5,742 nt of DNA from Deltaproteobacteria bacterium (GTDB taxonomy: Bacteria > Desulfobacterota > Binatia > Binatales > Binataceae): contig JAJYMR010000039.1 of NCBI GenBank assembly GCA_021786815.1, positions 1 through 5,742 of the forward strand. Reading direction: 5' to 3'. The notes below the pieces were generated by a model. That model was given only the letters and a program-made list of their open reading frames with translations, made no database searches and was not told the DNA's origin. Both the position numbers and the translations under genes were made by a program. Of this stretch, positions 1 to 5,742 are shown piece by piece; positions within the stretch are counted from its first letter, which is position 1; each line of letters begins with the position of its first letter.

Positions 1-795
1 GGCGAGCGCTTTCGGCTCGGAGCGCCGGCGCGCCATTATCTCCTTAAATCTTCGCCCGAATACATGGGCGGGATGGTCCTGTTCGACGAGGCGCTATGGG
101 ACCTATGGGGCCGGCTCGACGAGTCGATACGCAGCGGCAGGCCCGCGCGCACTCCCGACATGTTTCAGACCAGGCCCGAGGAGACTCTCCGGTTTATAAG
201 CGCGATGGACAGCCTGGTCAGGGCGCGCGGGGATGCGCGTTACCTGGCCGAGAATCTCGACCTGAGCGGCGTCCGCAGGCTCGTGGACGTGGGCGGCGGA
301 CCGGGCACCTACGCGGCGACGATGCTCAGGCGATGGACCGCGATGCGCGCGGCGATTTGCGACCTTCCGGCGACGCTTGCGGTCGCTCGGCAGCTCCTTG
401 CCGAACGCGAAGCCGAGGTGATGGATCGGATCGAACTCGTGCCGGTGGATTATCGGCGCGATGAGCTTCCCGGGCCGTGCGACGCCATTTTCATCTCGAA
501 CATCATCCATAGCGAGCCGCCCGAGACCAACGCGCTCCTGATGCGCAAGTGCTTTCGCGCGCTCGCGTCCCATGGCCGCGTGATCATCAAGGACCACATC
601 ATGAATGCGGATTTGACCGAACCCCGGGCGGGCGCGGTCTTCTCGCTGTACTTGCTCCTCACCACCTACGGGCGCGACTACAGCTTCGATGAAATCCGGC
701 GATGGCTGGAGGACGCGGGCTTCGCCTCTGTAAACCAGCTTCCGATGCCGGGCAGGCCGTTCAGTTCTTCGCTCGTCGTCGCCGAAAAGCCTTAG
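1..795 (+). CDS. SAM-dependent O-methyltransferase, 5'-truncated by the window edge
   Basis: The frame is open from base 1 and ends at TAG 793-795, giving 264 visible residues. An ATG lies at 64, but the 21 codons before it read like the end of the N-terminal winged-helix dimerisation domain of this family (FRLGAPARHYLLKSSPEYMG, compare the usual 'F-LTP-A--YL----P-YLG'), so translation very probably starts upstream and ATG 64 is internal. Numbering from that ATG, the SAM-binding motif I is DVGGGPG at residues 75-81, an acidic/Leu-Pro motif CDLP follows at 99-102, and NIIHSEPPE at 146-154 corresponds to the 'LHDWpDe' region; H149 would be the catalytic base of classical O-methyltransferases. 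Post-motif strands GRVIIKDHI (171-179) and the GF of EDAGF (216-220) are also typical. The family methylates hydroxyl groups of small molecules such as polyketides, carotenoid precursors or phenolics; the substrate cannot be read from this sequence. It is the upstream neighbour of the hydrolase gene on the same strand, 97 bases apart. Confidence 0.88.
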   Translation, partial: GERFRLGAPARHYLLKSSPEYMGGMVLFDEALWDLWGRLDESIRSGRPARTPDMFQTRPEETLRFISAMDSLVRARGDARYLAENLDLSGVRRLVDVGGGPGTYAATMLRRWTAMRAAICDLPATLAVARQLLAEREAEVMDRIELVPVDYRRDELPGPCDAIFISNIIHSEPPETNALLMRKCFRALASHGRVIIKDHIMNADLTEPRAGAVFSLYLLLTTYGRDYSFDEIRRWLEDAGFASVNQLPMPGRPFSSSLVVAEKP

Positions 796-844
796 CCGGA
801 ACGTTTGCGCGCGGAATTGCGGCGTCGCGCATGCGGCGCTGTGC

Positions 845-850
845 TATAGT
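845..850 (+). promoter_or_regulatory. possible -10 element (TATAGT) upstream of the hydrolase gene
   Basis: TATAGT differs from the TATAAT consensus by one base and stands out in a very GC-rich 97-base gap, 42 bases before the ATG at 893. There is no convincing -35 box at 16-18 bases spacing (the positions read GC-rich); the nearest TTG-type hexamer, TTGCGG at 817-822, is 22 bases away, which is too far. It may be a weak or activator-dependent promoter, or chance. Confidence 0.25.
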
Positions 851-892
851 GCGAGAATTGAACGGGAAACCTGCGCCGGGAAACACGAATCC

Positions 893-1792
893 ATGCCAAA
901 GACATCCCTGTTCGAGCCATCCGCGTGGCCCAACGAACACCTGACCGTCGCCAACCTCGGCCACGCGACGCTGCTCATCAACTTCTTCGGCGTCAGGGTG
1001 ATAACCGATCCCACGCTCTTCGAAAGGATTGGCGTCTCGCTTGAGCCGTTCATCACCGTGGGGCCGAAGCGAATCGTGCCCGCCCCGCTTTCACCGCCGG
1101 AACTTGATTTCGCGGACCTTGTTCTCGTCACCCACGCCCACATGGACCATCTCGACATCCGCTCGCTCAAGGCGTTGCCCAAGAGCGCGGTGGTCGTCGC
1201 GGCCAGGGGATGCGGGCGCATAATCAGCCGTCTCGGCTATCGCGACGTGAGGGAACTCGAATGGGGCGAGAGCGCCGAGGTCGCGGGACTCAGGGTAACC
1301 GCGATGGGCGCGAGGCATTGGGGCAAGCGATGGCCGCCGTTCGGAGCCGACTACGGCTTTGCGAGCTACGTGCTCGAAAAAGACGGCTATCGAATGCTGC
1401 TCGCGTGCGACAGCGCCTACACCGAACTTTTCGGCGAACTCGCGCATAATCCGCCGCAAATAGCGGCCTTCTCGATCAGCGCCTACAACCCCTTCATCTG
1501 GAACCACGCCAACCCCGAGGAGGTGTGGCGGATGTTCGTGCAGAGCGGAGCGCGCTACCTGGTTCCAATCCACTGGGGAACGTTCCATCTGTCCAGGGAG
1601 CCGATCGAAGAGCCGATGTCGCGCCTGCTCAGCGCGGCCGGCGCGCTGGAAGAGAGGATCGTGCTCAGGGAGATCGGCGGCGCATGGACGCTGCCAGGGC
1701 AGTCCATGACGCACGCGCGTGAGACGGAAGCGGCGCTGCGGGAATCGCCGACGGCGCGCGACGCGAATGCGCGCTCCGCACGAGGCCGTTAG
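893..1792 (+). CDS. MBL-fold metal-dependent hydrolase (UlaG / NAPE-PLD-like, Lactamase_B_2 type)
   Basis: A 299-residue protein with a complete dinuclear-metal site of the metallo-beta-lactamase fold. It opens with LGHATLLINF (22-31) and ITDP (37-40), the standard first strands. The HxHxDH signature is H81-A-H83-M-D85-H86, followed by H142 (in ARHWGKR), the bridging D173 (in CDSAY) and H227 (in VPIHWGTF). The spacing, and the phrase WGKRWPPFGADYGFASYVLE after H142, match the branch containing NAPE-phospholipase D and UlaG (ascorbate-6-phosphate lactonase), which cleaves phosphoester or lactone bonds; the true substrate is unknown. There is no signal peptide or membrane segment, so it is probably cytoplasmic. 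Residues from about 270 on are Ala/Arg-rich, lie beyond the conserved fold and look disordered. ATG 893 is the only start codon nearby; a weak GGGA at 878-881 lies 11 bases before it. The gene ends 27 bases from the convergent VWA gene. About 9 of 25 Arg codons are AGG. Confidence 0.92.
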   Translation: MPKTSLFEPSAWPNEHLTVANLGHATLLINFFGVRVITDPTLFERIGVSLEPFITVGPKRIVPAPLSPPELDFADLVLVTHAHMDHLDIRSLKALPKSAVVVAARGCGRIISRLGYRDVRELEWGESAEVAGLRVTAMGARHWGKRWPPFGADYGFASYVLEKDGYRMLLACDSAYTELFGELAHNPPQIAAFSISAYNPFIWNHANPEEVWRMFVQSGARYLVPIHWGTFHLSREPIEEPMSRLLSAAGALEERIVLREIGGAWTLPGQSMTHARETEAALRESPTARDANARSARGR

Positions 1793-1793
1793 A

Positions 1794-1816
1794 GCGCCGA
1801 TTCGAAAGAGCGGCGC
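1794..1816. terminator. inverted repeat between convergent genes, possible bidirectional terminator
   Basis: GCGCCG (1794-1799) and CGGCGC (1811-1816) form a perfect 6-bp GC stem with an 11-base loop. It fills most of the 27-base space between the stop codons of the + strand hydrolase and the - strand VWA gene, the right place for a shared terminator. No T-run follows immediately on either strand (the nearest + strand T tracts start at about 1829), so it is not a textbook intrinsic terminator. Confidence 0.4.
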
Positions 1817-1819
1817 AGG

Positions 1820-3415
1820 TCAGGCGCGTTTTCGTTTTCGGGTCAGATAATCGACCAGCATGTACTCGCCGAGATGGTCGGGGCGGGTGTAAAGCGCGCG
1901 GCCCTGGTTTATCTGCGTCATCTTTTCGACGAACGCACGCAGGCTCGGCGAGTCGTCGAGCATGAAGGTGTTGATCGTGATTCCCTTGCGCGTGACCCGC
2001 TCGACCTCTTTGAGAGTCTCCTGCGCGGCCCGCATGCTGATGCCGCCGAACGAGAGCGGCCACTCGCAGTAAAGCCGCTTGTTGAGAAAATAGGCGGTCG
2101 GCTGGCCATCGGTGATAACGATCACGTGCTGATTGCGCGAGGGATGGCGCGCGAGCAGTTCCGAGGCCAGGCGAAGCCCGTCCTGCAGGTTGGTAAACGG
2201 GTCGCCCATGTTCCACGAGGCTTCGGGCAAGTCCTTGAGCTTCAACTCGACGGCCCGGGTGAAAAACCCGACAATCGAAAAGTAGTCGCGCGGAAATTTG
2301 GAGCGAATCAGCGTCTCCATCGCCATCGCGACCTTCTTGGCCGCCGCAAAGCGTCCCTCCCAGCTCATCGACCACGACATGTCGAGGCAGAGCACGGTGG
2401 ACGACGAAGTGCCGAAGTCGTTCTCGTAAACCTCGAAATCGTCGGGATTGACCTGAAGCGGCACGCCCGCCTTGCGCGCCAGCGCGTGCTTGAGTGTGGC
2501 GACGAGGTTGATGTTGAGCGGGTCGCCGAAGCTGTAGCGCTTGGTTTCGTCGGGACGAATCTCGGTGATACCGCGATAGTCGGTGGAATGGCTGCCGGTC
2601 CGGTCCTTGAGCAGGCTCTGATAGATGTCGCGCAGCGCGAGCTGGCCGATCCTGCGCACGCCCTTTGGCGATAGCTGGAAATGCTCCCCCTTGGGCATCA
2701 GGTATCCGGATTCGCTCAGCAGCACCATCACCTGCTTCAAGTTCTGGAAGTCGCGCAGGGCCTGCTGGCCGAGAATCTGCTGGAGGTCTTCGAGCGAGAT
2801 GGTCTCGAAGTTGCCCGACATCAGGTCCTGTTCCAGTTGCCGCATGCGCTCCATCTCGTGCATCAGATCGAGCGCCTCCTGGTAGTTGAGGCTCTTCGGC
2901 CCGTGGAACAGATGCTGGTTGCGGTCGCGGAAGTTTTCGAGGTCGCGGATGTTCTCGTATTCGGAGAGCAGTTCCTCGAAATCGGCCTTGGCCTGCTCGT
3001 TCTCGAACTGGTAGCTCTCGAGCTTGCGGATCGCCTCGGAGAGCCGCCGCGGCAGGCGTTGGAGACGATGCTGCTTGTCTTCGATTCCGGGCTTCTTGCC
3101 GCGCATCGACTCCAGCGTCTGGCGCTCGCGGTTCAGGATGTCCTCGAGCTTGCACTCCATCTGCGAGAGCGCGTCCTTAAGGTTGAAGTCGCGATAGCGC
3201 TGGCGCATCTCCTGGCGAAGCTGCTCGATGAACTCGTCGAGCCCCATCACGCGCATCCCGTCGAAGTCCATCCCCTGGCGCATCATCCAGTCCATCGCCT
3301 GGCGGATGTCGTCGGTGTAGGAAAGGTACTCAGCGAGCTTCTCGAAGACCTTGTCGGCGTCGAGTTTTATCTGCTGAGTGCCGTCCCACTGCGTGTAGCG
3401 TGTGGTGGTCGCCAT
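1820..3415 (-). CDS. VWA-domain protein, partner of the upstream MoxR/ChlI-like ATPase
   Basis: A 531-residue soluble protein. Residues about 60-200 are highly charged, rich in Glu/Gln/Arg/Leu and predicted mainly helical, probably with coiled coil. Residues 221-275 resemble a winged helix. Residues about 295-340 are a linker with a FGDPLNINL motif, and about 341-525 form a C-terminal VWA domain. The MIDAS metal site is complete: D345-M-S347-W-S349, T408 and D436 (in VIVITDGQP). The layout and motifs (SFGDPL, FPRDYFSIVGF, TDGQPTAYF, LGEYMLVDYL) resemble the uncharacterised COG4867-type bacterial VWA proteins; from memory, M. tuberculosis Rv0959, beside the ATPase Rv0958, is a comparable case. 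In the related chelatase and MoxR systems the VWA subunit binds the target, or the chelatase, through its MIDAS and couples it to the ATPase ring; that role here is inferred. ATG 3415 is supported by GAGG seven bases upstream, within the 14-base gap after the ATPase stop. Only about 1 of 47 Arg codons is AGG. Confidence 0.93.
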   Translation of the reverse strand: MATTTRYTQWDGTQQIKLDADKVFEKLAEYLSYTDDIRQAMDWMMRQGMDFDGMRVMGLDEFIEQLRQEMRQRYRDFNLKDALSQMECKLEDILNRERQTLESMRGKKPGIEDKQHRLQRLPRRLSEAIRKLESYQFENEQAKADFEELLSEYENIRDLENFRDRNQHLFHGPKSLNYQEALDLMHEMERMRQLEQDLMSGNFETISLEDLQQILGQQALRDFQNLKQVMVLLSESGYLMPKGEHFQLSPKGVRRIGQLALRDIYQSLLKDRTGSHSTDYRGITEIRPDETKRYSFGDPLNINLVATLKHALARKAGVPLQVNPDDFEVYENDFGTSSSTVLCLDMSWSMSWEGRFAAAKKVAMAMETLIRSKFPRDYFSIVGFFTRAVELKLKDLPEASWNMGDPFTNLQDGLRLASELLARHPSRNQHVIVITDGQPTAYFLNKRLYCEWPLSFGGISMRAAQETLKEVERVTRKGITINTFMLDDSPSLRAFVEKMTQINQGRALYTRPDHLGEYMLVDYLTRKRKRA

Positions 3416-3422
3416 CGCATGG

Positions 3423-3426
3423 CCTC
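3423..3426 (-). promoter_or_regulatory. Shine-Dalgarno site (GAGG) of the VWA gene
   Basis: GAGG on the - strand lies seven bases before ATG 3415 and inside the 14-base gap after the ATPase stop codon. It selects this ATG over the out-of-frame ATG at 3420-3418 and suggests the two proteins are made together. Confidence 0.65.
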
Positions 3427-3429
3427 GTG

Positions 3430-4845
3430 TCAGGCGTGATAGGAGAAGCGTCCGCCCTCGCGATCCTTGTTGAGCTTCTGATGCAGGTGCAGGCCCTCGA
3501 AAATGAACTCGCTCGCCGCAGCCATCAGGCCCGGCGTTTCCAGCGGGCCAATGGAATCGATCGCTTCCCTGAGCGCTGGGATCTCCCGGATCGGCTCCAT
3601 GTACTCTGAGGCGGGCGCGGTGTCGGAAACCTCAACGCCCCATCCCTGCTCGAAGTAGCCGATCACGTGCTTCAGGTTGGCGTCGTCCAGCTTGAAATAG
3701 ACGTCGAAGATCTTGAGGACCGCGCGGTTGATGAGCCGCTCGATCAGGTCTTCCTCTTTCTTGTCCTCGCCGACGTATTCGAGCTCGATCTTGCCGGCCG
3801 TCGAAGCGTACAGCGAGTGCAGGTCCGATAGGCGCGGAACGATCTCGTTCTCGCCACATATCACCGCGCGCTTCTCGGCGTTGGAGACAACCGACTCGAA
3901 ATTGTTAATCGTGACCCTGACCGACACGCCGGAGGTCTGGTTTATTTCGTTGGAGGCGCGCGCCTCGAAGGTTATCTGGGCGACGAGTTCCTTCATGAAC
4001 TGCGGGACGCGCAGCGCCATACCGGCCGATGCGGGATAGCTCGCCTCCTGCTCCATGATGGCGATCTCGTGTTCCCGGGTCTTCGGATAATGGGTCCGGA
4101 TCTGGATGTCGAAACGATCCTTGAGAGGCGTGATGATGCGCCCGCGCGAGGTGTAGTCCTCCGGGTTCGCGCTCGCCACGAAGATCATGTCGATCGGCAG
4201 CCGGATCTTGTAGCCCTTTATCTGTACGTCCTTCTCCTCCATCAGGTTGAACAATCCGACCTGCACCTTTTCGGTGAGATCGGGAAGTTCGTTGATGGCG
4301 AAGATGCCGCGATTGGTGCGCGGGATGAGCCCGTAGTGGATGGTCTCTTCGTCGGCCAGGTAGCGGCCCTCGGCCACCTTGATCGGATCGATCTCGCCGA
4401 TCAGGTCGGCAACCGAGACGTCGGGCGTCGCGAGCTTCTCGGCGTAACGATGCTCGCGGCCGATCCAGGCGATCTCCAGTTCGTCGCCCTTCTCAGCCAG
4501 CATCCGTTTGCACCGCTGGCAAATCGGCTCGTACGGATTGTCGTTGACCTCGCAGCCCTTGACCGCCGGAACATCCTCGTCGAGCAGCAAGGCAAGCGAC
4601 CGGATGATACGCGACTTGGCCTGCCCGCGCTCCCCGAGAAAGACCATGTGATGTCCCGCCAGTACGCCGTTTTCGATCTCCGGCAGGACCGTTTCCTCGT
4701 AGCCGACAACTCCCGGGATGACCTTTTCGCGCCGGCGCAGACGGTCGAGCAGGTTGTCGCGCATCTCCTGGCGCACCGGCTTGACCTTGTAACCGACCCG
4801 CTTGAGCTCTCCCAGCGTATGCAGATTCAGCAGCGTTTGATCCAT
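3430..4845 (-). CDS. MoxR/ChlI-like AAA+ ATPase (magnesium-chelatase-like, true target unknown)
   Basis: A 471-residue AAA+ ATPase of the helix-2-insert/chelatase-MoxR clade. Visible motifs are Walker A GERGQAKS (71-78; Ala before Lys is common in MoxR proteins), Walker B region IFAINELPDL (181-190, with N185-E186 where Asp-Glu is usual), sensor 1 N227 in SANPEDYTSRG, arginine finger R244 in TPLKDRF, and sensor 2 R310 in SGVSVR. Between Walker A and B is an insert with C98, C109 and C112 (a CxxC), followed by EKLATPDVSVADLIGEIDPIK (about 136-156), which resembles the chelatase I-subunit segment. Such proteins form hexameric rings that remodel a target using ATP. The next gene, 14 bases downstream, encodes the VWA partner. 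I chose ATG 4845 (MDQTLLNLHT). The frame runs on to an ATG at 5004, but those 53 codons overlap the HIT gene, are Ser/Arg-rich and look like nothing in the family. GGCGG at 4858-4854, eight bases before ATG 4845, may be a weak ribosome site. The name magnesium chelatase should be avoided: no chelatase catalytic subunit is nearby. Confidence 0.94.
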   Translation of the reverse strand: MDQTLLNLHTLGELKRVGYKVKPVRQEMRDNLLDRLRRREKVIPGVVGYEETVLPEIENGVLAGHHMVFLGERGQAKSRIIRSLALLLDEDVPAVKGCEVNDNPYEPICQRCKRMLAEKGDELEIAWIGREHRYAEKLATPDVSVADLIGEIDPIKVAEGRYLADEETIHYGLIPRTNRGIFAINELPDLTEKVQVGLFNLMEEKDVQIKGYKIRLPIDMIFVASANPEDYTSRGRIITPLKDRFDIQIRTHYPKTREHEIAIMEQEASYPASAGMALRVPQFMKELVAQITFEARASNEINQTSGVSVRVTINNFESVVSNAEKRAVICGENEIVPRLSDLHSLYASTAGKIELEYVGEDKKEEDLIERLINRAVLKIFDVYFKLDDANLKHVIGYFEQGWGVEVSDTAPASEYMEPIREIPALREAIDSIGPLETPGLMAAASEFIFEGLHLHQKLNKDREGGRFSYHA

Positions 4846-4853
4846 GTGGGATT

Positions 4854-4858
4854 CCGCC
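4854..4858 (-). promoter_or_regulatory. weak Shine-Dalgarno-like site (GGCGG) of the ATPase gene
   Basis: GGCGG on the - strand sits eight bases before ATG 4845, in the 25-base gap after the HIT stop codon. The match is partial, but its position favours the short start over the upstream ATG at 5004. Confidence 0.35.
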
Positions 4859-4870
4859 GAGTGGCAATTA

Positions 4871-5416
4871 TTAGGATATTTGAGTTCGGATCCCTTTGAA
4901 AAGCGGCGCAAGCGTCCTGAAGCTTTCCTTGAGATGCTGCGAGAGGACGCGCGTGGAGGCCAGCACCGGCATGAAATTCGTGTCGCCGTCCCATCTTGGA
5001 ACAATGTGCCAGTGCAGATGGTCGGCGAATCCCGCCCCGGCGGTGCGGCCGATATTGGCTCCGACGTTGAATCCGGCGGGCGTAAGAGCCTTTCTGAGCC
5101 GCTCGACCGACGAGGAAACCAGTTCGGCGAGTATCGCCCGCTCCTTTGCGCTGAGCAGTTCCGGGGAGCCGAGATGGCGGCGCGGGGCGACCATGATGTG
5201 GCCGTTATTGTAGGGGTAGCGATTCAGCATCACGACCGCCTCGGCGTCCTGATGAAGAACCAGCCTGCTCCTGCGCTCGACCGCGCCAAGCTCCTTGACG
5301 CAGAAGATGCACGCCTCGGGGCCCGAGCGGGCGCGGCGGATATATGCGTAACGCCACGGCGCCCACAATTGGGGCGGGCCGTCGCCGCCGCTATCGTGCC
5401 TTCGGCCCCGCGGCAT
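4871..5416 (-). CDS. HIT-family protein (FHIT / Ap4A phosphorylase-like nucleotide hydrolase or transferase)
   Basis: A 181-residue protein of the histidine-triad superfamily. The catalytic triad is H133-L-H135-W-H137 in the strand HLHWHIVPRW. Before it are LWAPWRYAYI (17-26), a CIFC pair (C36, C39) that usually binds zinc together with histidines, the nucleotide-binding NRYPYNNGHIMVAP (65-78), and GFNVGANIGRTAGAG (115-129). The phrase RWDGDTNFMPV after the triad is characteristic of the bacterial/mycobacterial branch that includes Ap4A phosphorylases (Rv2613c-type). Family members split or transfer nucleotide phosphoanhydrides such as Ap4A in the cytoplasm; whether this one is a hydrolase or a phosphorylase cannot be told here. 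ATG 5416 has AGAGG just three bases upstream, so the first about 16 residues before LWAPW are probably real; a TTG start at LWAPW would be an alternative. The first 26 bases overlap the end of the IHF-like gene, suggesting coupled translation. The ATPase gene starts 25 bases downstream. Confidence 0.93.
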   Translation of the reverse strand: MPRGRRHDSGGDGPPQLWAPWRYAYIRRARSGPEACIFCVKELGAVERRSRLVLHQDAEAVVMLNRYPYNNGHIMVAPRRHLGSPELLSAKERAILAELVSSSVERLRKALTPAGFNVGANIGRTAGAGFADHLHWHIVPRWDGDTNFMPVLASTRVLSQHLKESFRTLAPLFKGIRTQIS

Positions 5417-5687
5417 TTACCTCTGTCCGAAGTTCCTTGCCGGCGCGGAAAAACGGGACCCGCTTGGCCTCGACCGCGACCGCTTCGCCCGTCTTCGGGT
5501 TGCGGCCCTGGCGGGCGTCGCGAGGCTTGACGCCGAAGGTCCCGAATCCGCGGATTTCTATGCGCTCACCCCGCGCCAGCACCGCCGCCATCGCGTCGAA
5601 CATCGCGTTGACGACAGTCTCGGACTCGCGATGCGAAAACTTCTGACGCCGGGCGAGAAGTTCCTCGATAATCCCCCGTTTCGTCAT
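5391..5687 (-). CDS. ihfB: IHF-beta-like DNA-bending protein (HU/IHF family)
   Basis: A 98-residue protein, close to the usual 90-100 for the family, opening MTKRGIIEELL. It aligns without gaps to E. coli IHF-beta over residues 1-70: GERIEIRGFGTF at 40-51, with R42, E44 and R46, and the DNA-intercalating arm GRNPKTGEAV at 61-70 with P64. E44 and R46 are the residues linked to sequence recognition in IHF-beta, which argues against plain HU. The RVPFFRAGKELR region (76-87) is the conserved C-terminal part. The protein should bend DNA in a dimer, probably with an IHF-alpha partner encoded elsewhere, and help architecture, recombination and sigma54 promoters; an HU-like homodimer is the alternative. 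No good ribosome site precedes ATG 5687, although the frame is open upstream to the window edge with no other family-like start. The last 26 bases overlap the HIT gene start. Confidence 0.93.
   Translation of the reverse strand: MTKRGIIEELLARRQKFSHRESETVVNAMFDAMAAVLARGERIEIRGFGTFGVKPRDARQGRNPKTGEAVAVEAKRVPFFRAGKELRTEVNAAGPKAR
5420..5424 (-). promoter_or_regulatory. Shine-Dalgarno site (AGAGG) of the HIT gene, inside ihfB
   Basis: AGAGG is followed after only TAA by ATG 5416 on the - strand. It lies within the last codons of the IHF-like gene and supports the 26-base overlap and the longer HIT start. Confidence 0.5.
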
Positions 5688-5742
5688 CGACGGCGACCGG
5701 TCCGAACCGTCGTGGCGTTCCGGCCTAGCGATCGCGTCCCCG

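Noticed and set aside
807..830. GCGCG/CGCGC inverted repeat after the methyltransferase stop, as a terminator
   Set aside because: Only a 5-bp stem with a 14-base loop and no T-run, in low-complexity GC-rich sequence; not distinguishable from chance.
1091..1714. 207-codon - strand frame antisense to the hydrolase gene
   Set aside because: The hydrolase has a full set of metal-binding residues; this frame has none and is Arg-rich.
1665..3155. Long (496-codon) - strand open frame running through the VWA gene and into the end of the hydrolase gene
   Set aside because: It lies in another frame of the well-supported VWA gene, is Arg/Ala/Pro-rich with no recognisable motif, and reaches into the convergent hydrolase gene; a GC-rich shadow frame.
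2681..3439. 252-codon + strand frame antisense to the VWA gene
   Set aside because: Leu/Glu/Val-rich mirror of the helical VWA N-terminus, with no family motif and no ribosome site; shadow frame.
4069..4899. 276-codon + strand frame antisense to the ATPase gene
   Set aside because: Mirror of the ATPase coding frame; its composition follows from the antisense codons and no domain is recognisable.
4844..5530. 228-codon + strand frame antisense to the HIT and IHF-like genes
   Set aside because: Overlaps two strongly supported genes on the other strand and shows no motif.

Overview
This is a gene-dense, high-GC (well above 60% G+C by eye) bacterial chromosomal window with six protein genes and almost no non-coding DNA. 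A DNA-bending protein of the IHF-beta type, with the E44/R46/P64 residues characteristic of that subunit, suggests a Gram-negative proteobacterium-like lineage (for example a deltaproteobacterial or related soil or sediment group). The window alone does not fix the species. I see no tRNA, rRNA, CRISPR array, insertion sequence or phage gene.

Layout. The left third is on the + strand: a SAM-dependent O-methyltransferase whose 5' end lies outside the window (1-795), a 97-base gap holding a possible -10 element, and a zinc-type metallo-beta-lactamase-fold hydrolase (893-1792). A 27-base convergent gap follows, containing a perfect 6-bp inverted repeat that may end transcription from both sides. 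The rest reads leftward on the - strand: IHF-beta-like protein (5687-5391), HIT-family nucleotide hydrolase/transferase (5416-4871, overlapping the previous gene by 26 bases), a MoxR/ChlI-like AAA+ ATPase (4845-3430, 25 bases after the HIT gene) and a von Willebrand factor A (VWA) protein (3415-1820, 14 bases after the ATPase). The spacing suggests one four-gene transcription unit whose promoter is outside the window.

Function. The most interesting unit is the ATPase-VWA pair. Such pairs are built like the I and D subunits of magnesium/cobalt chelatases and like MoxR-VWA modules: the ATPase hexamer does the work and the VWA protein, through its metal-ion-dependent adhesion site (MIDAS), is thought to bind a target. 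Here both partners have nearly all their signature residues, but no chelatase catalytic subunit is present, so 'magnesium chelatase' would be a misleading name; the target is unknown. The ATPase also has a cysteine cluster and an Asn in place of the usual Walker B Asp, and the VWA protein has a possible winged-helix segment. No link in pathway between the + strand enzymes and the - strand operon is evident.
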